Assembly: GCA_002327765.1 (NCBI GenBank)
Contig: DCUH01000115.1
Location: 1-10,126 of the forward strand
Direction: 5' to 3'
From: a bacterium UBA2219
GTDB lineage: Bacteria > Desulfobacterota > Deferrimicrobia > Deferrimicrobiales > Deferrimicrobiaceae
Length of the DNA stretch: 10,126 bases
In this document: in pieces, positions 1-6,039 of the stretch
How positions within the stretch are numbered: position 1 is the stretch's first letter
Layout: each line of letters opens with the position of its first letter
The notes under the pieces: model-generated
The model's database searches: none
What the model was told of the DNA's origin: nothing
The model's input: the letters and a program-made list of their open reading frames with translations, nothing else
Position numbers and translations under genes: made by a program

Positions 1-2208
1 GCGGCCGCCCTTCACGTTGAAGGAGTAGCGGCCCGGGCGGTACCCGCGCGCCTTGCTCTCGGGAAGCATGGCGAACAGGTCCCGGATCGGCGTGAACACG
101 CCGGAATACGTAGCCGGGTTGGAGCGGGGCGTGCGCCCGATGGGCGACTGGTCGATGTGGATCACCTTGTCCACGTGTTCCAGCCCCTCGATGGCCCGGT
201 ATTCCCCCGGCCGCTCGCGGGCGCCGTCGATCTTCTGGGCCAGCACCCGGTACAGGGTGTCCAGGACGAGGGTCGACTTCCCCGATCCCGACACGCCCGT
301 GACGCACGTGATGGCGCCGAGCGGGATCGTCACGTCGATCCCTTTCAGGTTGTTGGCGCGGCACCCCAGGATCCGCAACGCGTACCCGTTCGAGCTGCGG
401 CGCTTCGCGGGCACGGGGATCTCCTTCCTCCCGGAAAGGTACTGCCCGGTGAGCGACGCCTCGCAGGCGAGGATGGCCTCCGGCGGCCCCGCCGCCACCA
501 CGTGCCCGCCGTGCTCCCCCGCTCCCGGCCCCATGTCGATCACGTAATCGGCGGTCCGGATCGTCTCCTCGTCGTGCTCGACCACCAGCACGGTGTTCCC
601 CATGTCGCGAAGCTGGGTGAGCGCATCCAGGAGCCGCCGGTTGTCCCGCTGGTGCAGGCCGATCGACGGCTCGTCGAGGATGTAGAGGACCCCCATCAGC
701 GAGGCGCCGATCTGGGTGGCCAACCGGATCCGCTGCCCCTCGCCGCCGGACAGCGTGGCCGACGCCCGGGAAAGGTTCAGGTAGTCCAGCCCCACGTTGG
801 CGAGGAAGGACAGCCGCGACCGGATCTCCTTGAGGATCCTCGCCGCGATCTTCCCCTCCCGCGGGGAAAGCCGAAGGGAGGCGAAGAAGTCGACGGCCTC
901 CTTCACCGACAGGGCGGTCACCCCGTCGATCCCCTTCCCCGCCACGCGGACGCACAGCGCCTCTTTTTTGAGCCGGGCCCCCCCGCATTCGCGGCAGGGC
1001 CGGTTGTTCATGTAGCGCGACAGCTCCGCCCGCACGTCCTCCGAGTCGGTCTCCCGGAACCGCCGCTCCAGGTTGTTGATCACCCCCTCGAACGGCTTGC
1101 TGTAGGCGTACCGGCGCTCCCCCTCCTCCAGGAGGAACCGGACCGGCTCCCCCGAGGAGCCGTGGAGGACCAGGTTGCGCACCCGCTCCGGCAGCTTGCC
1201 GAACGGCACGTCGAGCGGGAAGCCGTACTGCCTCGCCAGCGACGCGAGCGCCTGGTGGTAGAAGAGCTGCGTGCGCCGGCTCCAGGGGACGATCGCCCCC
1301 TGCCGGATCGACCGCCCCGGGTCCGGCACCACCAGATCCGGGTCGAAGTAGAAGGTCGACCCCAGCCCGTCGCAGCCGGGACAGGCGCCGTGGGGGGTAT
1401 TGAAGGAGAACAGGCGGGGCGTGACCTCCGGGAGGCTGACGCTGCAGTCGGGGCAGGCGAACTTCTCGCTGTAGAGCGCCTGGCCTCCCTTCTCGTCCAC
1501 CACCCGAACCAGTCCCTCGGAGAGCTTCAGGCACAGCGCGACCGAGTCGGCCAACCGCCCGCGCGCGTCCTCCGAGATCTTCAGCCGGTCGACCACGACG
1601 TCGACGTCATGCTTGCGCTTCCGGTCGAGGTCGATCGGCTCGGCGGGGTCCCGCGCCTCGCCGTCCACCACCACCCGGGAGTACCCGTCGCGGGCCAGCG
1701 CGGCGAGCTCCTTCCGGAACTCCCCCTTCCGCCCGCGGACGACGGGCGCCCAAAGCTGCACCCGGGTCCCGTCCCCCATGCCCATGACGGCGTCCACGAT
1801 CTGGGTCGTCGTCTGCTGCCGGATCTCCTTCCCGCAGGAAGGGCAGTGGACGCGGCCGACGGAGGCGAACAGGAGCCGCAGGTAGTCGTAGATCTCCGTG
1901 ACGGTCCCCACGGTGGAGCGCGGGTTCCGCGCGACCGCCTTCTGCTCGATCGAGATGGCGGGGGAGAGCCCCTCGATCACGTCGACGTCGGGCTTCTCCA
2001 TCTGCTCGAGGAACATCCGCGCGTAGGCGGAAAGCGACTCGACGTAGCGGCGCTGCCCTTCGGCGTAGATCGTGTCGAAGGCCAGGGAAGATTTCCCCGA
2101 CCCCGAGACGCCGGTGACGACCACGAGGCGGTCCCGCGGGATCTCCACGTCGACGTTTTTCAGGTTGTGCTCGCGCGCGCCGCGCACGATGATCCGGTCG
2201 AGGGCCAC
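1..2208 (-). CDS. uvrA: UvrA, excinuclease ABC subunit A (3' end cut by window edge)
   Basis: UvrA is the damage-sensing ABC ATPase dimer of nucleotide excision repair; it loads UvrB on lesions and is recruited by Mfd. The window holds codons 1-736 of about 940. Seen in the sequence: first Walker A GVSGSGKSS (residues 33-41); CPSC (122-125); the zinc-module pairs C252/C255 and C276/C279; another CxxC at 405-408; first ABC signature LSGGEGQ (486-492); Walker B ending ILDEPS with catalytic E513; second Walker A GVSGSGKST with K644; then the IDQSPIGRTPRSNPATY block, ending in SFNVKGGR at the window edge. The third zinc finger, second signature and second Walker B lie outside. The GTG start at 2208 has AAGGCGG six bases upstream, begins one base after the pdxA stop, and puts the motifs within about two residues of their E. 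coli positions. No internal stop was seen. The G in GEGQ, where E. coli has A, is a mild variant. Confidence 0.97.
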   Translation of the reverse strand, partial: MALDRIIVRGAREHNLKNVDVEIPRDRLVVVTGVSGSGKSSLAFDTIYAEGQRRYVESLSAYARMFLEQMEKPDVDVIEGLSPAISIEQKAVARNPRSTVGTVTEIYDYLRLLFASVGRVHCPSCGKEIRQQTTTQIVDAVMGMGDGTRVQLWAPVVRGRKGEFRKELAALARDGYSRVVVDGEARDPAEPIDLDRKRKHDVDVVVDRLKISEDARGRLADSVALCLKLSEGLVRVVDEKGGQALYSEKFACPDCSVSLPEVTPRLFSFNTPHGACPGCDGLGSTFYFDPDLVVPDPGRSIRQGAIVPWSRRTQLFYHQALASLARQYGFPLDVPFGKLPERVRNLVLHGSSGEPVRFLLEEGERRYAYSKPFEGVINNLERRFRETDSEDVRAELSRYMNNRPCRECGGARLKKEALCVRVAGKGIDGVTALSVKEAVDFFASLRLSPREGKIAARILKEIRSRLSFLANVGLDYLNLSRASATLSGGEGQRIRLATQIGASLMGVLYILDEPSIGLHQRDNRRLLDALTQLRDMGNTVLVVEHDEETIRTADYVIDMGPGAGEHGGHVVAAGPPEAILACEASLTGQYLSGRKEIPVPAKRRSSNGYALRILGCRANNLKGIDVTIPLGAITCVTGVSGSGKSTLVLDTLYRVLAQKIDGARERPGEYRAIEGLEHVDKVIHIDQSPIGRTPRSNPATYSGVFTPIRDLFAMLPESKARGYRPGRYSFNVKGGR

Positions 2209-2209
2209 C

Positions 2210-3220
2210 CTATTCCGCCTTGGTCCGCTCCCCTGCGGAGGACGCCATCCCAGCCGCCATCCGCAGGGCCGCAAGGAGGCTCGCCGGGCTCGCCTTCCCT
2301 CTCCCGGCGATATCGTACGCGGTGCCGTGGTCAACGGAGGTCCGCACGATGGGAAGCCCCATCGTCACGTTCACGGCGTCCTCGAAGTGGACCATCTTGA
2401 GCGGGATCAGCCCCTGGTCGTGCATCATGGCGACGACCGCGTCGAACCCCCCCCGGAACGCGCGGTAGAAGACCGTGTCGGGCGGGTACGGGCCGGAGGC
2501 GTCGATCCCCGCCGCGCGGCAGGCGTCGATCGCGGGCGCTACGATCCGGGGTTCCTCGTCCCCGAACATCCCCCCCTCGCCGGCATGGGGGTTCACCGCG
2601 GCGACGGCGATCCGGGGGGCGGGGATCGCCATGTGCTTCCGGAAGAAGGCGTCGGTGATGCGCACCGTCTTCTCGACGAGCGCCGGGGAAAGCAGCTCCA
2701 GGGCGCGCCGCAAAGAGACGTGGATCGTGGCGAGGGCCACCCGGAGCCGGTCGCCCGCGAGCATCATCACCACGTCCGCGCCCCCGCAGAGGTGGGCCAG
2801 GAACTCCGTGTGCCCCGGGAAGGGGACGCCCGCCGCCCGGAGCCCCTCCTTGGTCACGGGGCAGGTGACGATCGCGTCGGCCCTGCCCGACAGGACGTCG
2901 CACGCCGCGGACCGGATGTATTCGGCCATTGCGACGGAACCGGGGAGGGACGGCCTGCCGAAAGGCGCCTCCTCCGGCCGCAGGCGCGACCGCTCGGCCA
3001 GCGCGATCCGCCCGGGACCCGGATCGTCCTCCCCGACGATCGGAAGGGGAATCCCCAACGCGTCCGACGCCCGCCCGAGGATCGCGGCGTCCCCGTAGAC
3101 CACCGGGCGGCACCAGGAGAAGAGCTCCTTGCGCGCGTGGGCGGCGACGAGGATCTCGGGGCCGATCCCCGCGGGGTCCCCCATCGTGACGGCGATTTTG
3201 GGAAGGGTTGCGGCGTGCAC
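2210..3220 (-). CDS. pdxA: PdxA, 4-hydroxythreonine-4-phosphate dehydrogenase
   Basis: PdxA is a cytosolic, NAD(P)-dependent, metal-requiring dimer. It oxidises 4-phosphohydroxy-L-threonine to a product that decarboxylates to 3-amino-2-oxopropyl phosphate, which PdxJ uses to make pyridoxine 5'-phosphate. The 336-residue product is of normal family length. It begins with the family block VTMGDPAGIGPE and contains CPVTKEG and GHTEFL. The three metal-ligand histidines are H167 (ATIHVSL), H212 (NPHAGEGG) and H267 (MMHDQGL), which match E. coli H166, H211 and H266 almost exactly. TSVDHGTAYDIAG lies near the C terminus. That register supports the GTG start at 3220, as does a GAAGG eight bases upstream. 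The frame stays open far upstream, but that part is the shadow of the surA-like gene. pdxA starts 11 bp after the surA-like stop and ends one base before uvrA. A run of eight C (G8 on the coding strand) at 2447-2454 is in frame here. Confidence 0.97.
   Translation of the reverse strand: MHAATLPKIAVTMGDPAGIGPEILVAAHARKELFSWCRPVVYGDAAILGRASDALGIPLPIVGEDDPGPGRIALAERSRLRPEEAPFGRPSLPGSVAMAEYIRSAACDVLSGRADAIVTCPVTKEGLRAAGVPFPGHTEFLAHLCGGADVVMMLAGDRLRVALATIHVSLRRALELLSPALVEKTVRITDAFFRKHMAIPAPRIAVAAVNPHAGEGGMFGDEEPRIVAPAIDACRAAGIDASGPYPPDTVFYRAFRGGFDAVVAMMHDQGLIPLKMVHFEDAVNVTMGLPIVRTSVDHGTAYDIAGRGKASPASLLAALRMAAGMASSAGERTKAE
2215..2221 (-). promoter_or_regulatory. Ribosome binding site of uvrA
   Basis: AAGGCGG on the minus strand, six bases before the GTG at 2208. 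It lies inside the last codons of pdxA, so uvrA translation is probably coupled to termination of pdxA. The same heptamer at the same spacing precedes the ATG proposed for mfd. Confidence 0.6.
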
Positions 3221-3228
3221 GGGCGCGA

Positions 3229-3233
3229 CCTTC
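3229..3233 (-). promoter_or_regulatory. Ribosome binding site of pdxA
   Basis: GAAGG on the minus strand, eight bases before the GTG at 3220 and overlapping the TGA stop of the surA-like gene (3232-3234). It decides the pdxA start: no ATG lies nearby in frame before the conserved VTMGDPAG block, whose own ATG would truncate the protein. Confidence 0.6.
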
Positions 3234-4212
3234 AGAGCCGCACGTCGATGGACGCCGACTTCTTCAGCTCGACCAGGATGTCGGCCAGCGCCCGCTCGCT
3301 GCGGAGGTCCGCCAGCTCCTCGGCGAGCGAGGCCTTCACCTCCGCGAATTCCCTCGCCTTGCCGCCCCGCCGCTCGAGGACACGGACGATGTACAGCCCC
3401 TCCCCGGCGAAAAACGGCTCGGAGCGCTCTCCCGAGCGGAGCCGCCCGATCTCCCTGCGCATCTCGGGAAGGAGGTCCTCCGAGGGGACGAACTCCCCGG
3501 CGATCAGCTGGACGTCCGGGAACGTCAGGCGGGCGGCCTCGAGGCCGTCCGAGAGCGGCCGCCCCTGCCGGACGGCTTCGGAGGCCTGGCGTGCAGCGTA
3601 CCGCGCGCGGACCGCGGGATCCTCGCCGCCGGTCCCCGGCGCCAGGGGGAAGAACATCGCCTCGACGCGGACCTCGTCCCCCACGAGGAACCGCTCGGCG
3701 TTCTCCCGGAAATGGTCGCGAACCTCGTCCTCCGTGACGTTCACTTCCTTGTGCTTCAGCTCCCGGATAATCGCCCCCCGCTCGAGCTGCAGGCGCACGC
3801 GCCTGCGGAACGCGGGGAGGGTGAGCCCCTCCCTGGAGAGCATCTCGGCGAACTGCGCCTCGTCCACCGCGTTCGCCTTCCGGAGGTTGTCGATCACCCG
3901 GTCGACGTCCTTCTCCGAAACCGGCTGCCCCTTCTTCTTCAGCTCCGCACGCACCAGGGACGCCTCGACCAGGCCGTCGATCCACCGGAGGACCGCCGCA
4001 GCGTCGCGCTGCTCCCGCAGCAGTGCGTCCGCGTCCCCCACCGGCATTCCCAGCACGCCCGCGACCTCCTCCCGTATCTCGGAAAAGGTGATCGGATCGT
4101 CGTTCACCAGCGCGACGACGCCGTCGATCACGCGCGGATGCGCCGGGACGGGGGACAGCAGCATCGCCATCGCTGCGGCAACGGGCAGCAGGGCTTTCGT
4201 CCTTCTTTTCAC
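3232..4212 (-). CDS. surA: SurA-like periplasmic chaperone with one degenerate parvulin domain
   Basis: SurA escorts unfolded outer-membrane proteins across the periplasm. The 326-residue product has a Sec signal peptide: positively charged KRRTK (2-6), a hydrophobic stretch to about residue 20, and a likely VPA cleavage after A24. The mature start VIDGVVALVNDDPIT matches the SurA core opening, and residues 28-175 follow the SurA N-terminal helical domain. Residues about 181-280 align by eye with one parvulin domain, but both usual active-site histidines are replaced (A185 in VEAMFF, Y274 in GLYIVRV), so isomerase activity is unlikely. E. coli SurA has two parvulin domains; this has one. The GTG start overlaps the upstream stop as GTGA and has GAGGGG five bases ahead. 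pdxA follows after 11 bp, the same neighbour as in E. coli. Assignment to the SurA group is strong; strict orthology is inferred. Confidence 0.87.
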   Translation of the reverse strand: MKRRTKALLPVAAAMAMLLSPVPAHPRVIDGVVALVNDDPITFSEIREEVAGVLGMPVGDADALLREQRDAAAVLRWIDGLVEASLVRAELKKKGQPVSEKDVDRVIDNLRKANAVDEAQFAEMLSREGLTLPAFRRRVRLQLERGAIIRELKHKEVNVTEDEVRDHFRENAERFLVGDEVRVEAMFFPLAPGTGGEDPAVRARYAARQASEAVRQGRPLSDGLEAARLTFPDVQLIAGEFVPSEDLLPEMRREIGRLRSGERSEPFFAGEGLYIVRVLERRGGKAREFAEVKASLAEELADLRSERALADILVELKKSASIDVRL

Positions 4213-5156
4213 TTTTTCCCCTCGAGCAGTTTTTCCAATAGGTCCGCGCGGACCCGGACGGACGCGGCGACGCACGCCTCGGAGAGCCACCGGCGGAACG
4301 CCGCCTCCCGCCGCCCCGAAAGGAGCGACCCGCGGATCCGCTCCCCCTCGGTTTCCAGCGTCTGCGGGCGTGCGGCCTCCCTTTCCTCGACGCGGAACAG
4401 ACAGACGGAGTCCTCGAGGAAGACCGGCTCGCTCACCTCGCCCGGCCGCATGTCGAACAGCCCCCGGGGAAGTTCCGGCGGGAGCTCCTCCCGGGAAAAG
4501 AAGCCCAGGTCCACTCCCCTCCCGTCGGCGCTCCTCCCCCCGAGGCCCCCTTCGCGCAGGAGCCGTTCCCGGGCGCCCACGGCCTCATCCGCCGACTCGA
4601 AGAGGAACTGCCGCACCCGGATCCGCTCGGGCCGGTCCGCCGTCCCCCCTTCCTTCAGGTACGCCTCCTCCACTTCCCGGGGCGTCACGGAGACGAGCGA
4701 CGACGCGACCGCCTCGGCCGACCTGCGGTACAGGATGGATTTCCTGAGCCGTTCCCGCCATTCCTCCTCGCTCATCCCCACCTGGAGAAGCGCCTTCTCC
4801 AGGCCTCCCGCCGGGAAGTCTGCGCGGTACCGCCTCACCTCTTCCTCGAGGGCCGCGAAGGAGACCTCGATCCCCCGGCGGGCGCCCTCCCGCAGCACGA
4901 TGGACCGCTCGATCAGCAGCCGGACCGCCTCGGAAACCTCGGCCCGGCCGGCCCCGCGCTCCTCCAGGGTCGGCGAGTAGCCGCGCGACGCCAGGATCTC
5001 CCCCTTCACCTCACCGAGGAAGATGGACACGTTGTCGACCTCGGCGACGACGACCCCGGCGTCGGGCGGACGGCGCGGGTCCCGCGAACAGGAGCAGAAC
5101 AGGGCGGCCGCCGCGACGAGCGCCAGCGCGGCTCCCGCCGCGGCGCGGAACGTCAT
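4209..5156 (-). CDS. SurA/PpiC-like exported protein, probable lipoprotein, divergent parvulin domain
   Basis: This 315-residue envelope protein belongs to the SurA/PpiC superfamily. The N terminus MTFRAAAG followed by an alanine/leucine-rich hydrophobic stretch ends in FCSCS (20-24). C23 is the likely lipidated residue, but the lipobox is imperfect, so simple Sec export is possible. VVVAEVDNVSIFLGEV (35-50) resembles the SurA-type opening; helices follow to about 165. Residues about 178-258 align by eye with a parvulin fold: VDLGFFSREELPPEL and MRPGEVSEPVF are recognisable, yet the catalytic-histidine positions carry Q183 (in RQFLF) and C252 (in SVCLFRV). A folding helper without isomerase activity is therefore more likely. 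ATG at 5156 overlaps the previous stop as ATGA and has no good ribosome binding site of its own, so translation is probably coupled. No specific substrate can be named. Confidence 0.82.
   Translation of the reverse strand: MTFRAAAGAALALVAAAALFCSCSRDPRRPPDAGVVVAEVDNVSIFLGEVKGEILASRGYSPTLEERGAGRAEVSEAVRLLIERSIVLREGARRGIEVSFAALEEEVRRYRADFPAGGLEKALLQVGMSEEEWRERLRKSILYRRSAEAVASSLVSVTPREVEEAYLKEGGTADRPERIRVRQFLFESADEAVGARERLLREGGLGGRSADGRGVDLGFFSREELPPELPRGLFDMRPGEVSEPVFLEDSVCLFRVEEREAARPQTLETEGERIRGSLLSGRREAAFRRWLSEACVAASVRVRADLLEKLLEGKK
4218..4223 (-). promoter_or_regulatory. Ribosome binding site of the surA-like gene
   Basis: GAGGGG on the minus strand, five bases before the GTG at 4212. The GTG overlaps the TGA stop of the preceding gene (GTGA, 4209-4212), so initiation is likely coupled to termination of that gene. 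It selects this GTG over an upstream in-frame ATG at 4290, which would add 26 residues ahead of the signal peptide. Confidence 0.6.
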
Positions 5157-6019
5157 TTCGCCGGCGCGGTCGGGGCGCTCTTTCCCCCTTCCTCCGGCTC
5201 GACCAGGACGCGGATGGTCGACGATTCCCGCAAGCCGGCCACGAGCGTCTCGAACGCCTCCCGCTGCGCCGCCTCCTCCTGCTCCGCGAGGAGCTGGGGG
5301 CGGACCTCCTCGAAGCTGCGGACGCCCGCGGGCTTCTTCGAGTACACCTTTATCAGGTGGTATCCGTACGCGGTCTTCACGGGGCCCGCGACTTCCCCGG
5401 GGGCCGCACCGAACGCCGCCGCCTCGAACTCCTTGGCGAAGTGGCCGCGCTCGATGTCCCCAAGGTCGGCGGCGATCTCGCCCTCCAGGCCGCCGGTCTC
5501 CTTCATGAGCGCCTCGAACGTCTCCCCTTCCTCGATGCGCCGGAGCGTCTCCTCCGCGCGCGACCGGTCGCGGAAGAGCATGTGGCTCACCCTCACCCGC
5601 GGGCCGGTCCGGAACTGTTCCGGGGCGGAATCGTAGATCCTGCGCAGCGACGCGTCGGTCAGGCCGGGCGATTTCGCGGCCACGTCCTTGAGCAGCGCCT
5701 CGAGCAGGATCGACTTGCGCTTCATCGAGAGCTGGGCGGCCACCTCGGGACGGCGGTCGATCCCCCGGCGAAGCGCCTCCCGCAGCAGGAGGTCCCGGGT
5801 GATGACGCTCTCGAGGAACCGAGCCCTTCCCGAGGGCGTGTCGAGCATCGGCCGGACGTAGGGTGGCAGCCCCTCGGCCTCCTTGCGCAGCATCGCCTCG
5901 GTGATGGCCTCTCCGTCGACGATCGCGAGGACCTTCCCCTTTTCTCCCCTGCCCGGAACCTCGCCGCAGGCCGACGCGCCGATCGCGCAAATCATGCCGA
6001 ATATCAGCAGCCTACGCAT
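5153..6019 (-). CDS. PpiC-type peptidyl-prolyl cis-trans isomerase, lipoprotein
   Basis: Predicted membrane-anchored foldase acting outside the inner membrane. From the ATG at 6019 the 288-residue product starts MRRLLIFGMICAIGASAC: a short lipoprotein signal with lipobox ASAC and lipidation at C18. VLAIVDGEAITEAML (30-44) is the SurA/PpiC-type opening, followed by a helical chaperone region to about 135. Residues 141-227 form a parvulin domain with both active-site histidines present (H146 in VSHMLF, H221 in YGYHLIKV) and the typical DLG, FEAAAF and PGEVAGPVKT segments. The tail (227-288) is helical, then alanine/proline-rich. Of the three tandem paralogues this is the only one that looks catalytically competent. 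An ATG at 6043 overlapping the mfd stop would add eight residues (MMFQGGRP) and spoil the signal peptide, and the 6019 start has a purine-rich binding site. It resembles the PrsA/PpiC lipoprotein family. Confidence 0.9.
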   Translation of the reverse strand: MRRLLIFGMICAIGASACGEVPGRGEKGKVLAIVDGEAITEAMLRKEAEGLPPYVRPMLDTPSGRARFLESVITRDLLLREALRRGIDRRPEVAAQLSMKRKSILLEALLKDVAAKSPGLTDASLRRIYDSAPEQFRTGPRVRVSHMLFRDRSRAEETLRRIEEGETFEALMKETGGLEGEIAADLGDIERGHFAKEFEAAAFGAAPGEVAGPVKTAYGYHLIKVYSKKPAGVRSFEEVRPQLLAEQEEAAQREAFETLVAGLRESSTIRVLVEPEEGGKSAPTAPAK

Positions 6020-6022
6020 GGG

Positions 6023-6032
6023 CCTTCCCCCC
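6023..6032 (-). promoter_or_regulatory. Ribosome binding site of the PpiC-type lipoprotein gene
   Basis: GGGGGGAAGG on the minus strand, ending three bases before the ATG at 6019; the G run sits seven bases away. It is the only purine-rich stretch in the 20 bp between the mfd stop and this ATG, and it favours 6019 over the ATG at 6043. Confidence 0.5.
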
Positions 6033-6039
6033 TGGAACA

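Noticed and set aside
157..2400. A plus-strand open frame of 747 codons opposite uvrA
   Set aside because: Low-complexity R/P/G/H/V composition and no motifs, while the opposite strand encodes UvrA with its Walker, zinc and signature motifs. Antisense shadow. The other plus-strand frames across the window were dismissed for the same reason.
2210..3985. A longer 591-codon version of pdxA extending over the surA-like gene
   Set aside because: The extra N-terminal part is out-of-frame surA-like sequence with no family similarity. The GTG at 3220 has a binding site and puts the metal-ligand histidines at the family positions.
4209..5990. A 593-codon extended version of the middle chaperone, overlapping the PpiC-type gene
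   Set aside because: The extension is the PpiC-type gene read in another frame. The ATG at 5156 is followed directly by a signal sequence and overlaps the upstream stop as ATGA.
3232..6019. Undescribed defence or mobile system in the middle of the window
   Set aside because: All three proteins are explained as exported SurA/PpiC superfamily members. There are no nuclease, recombinase or toxin motifs, no terminal repeats, and no shift in base composition.
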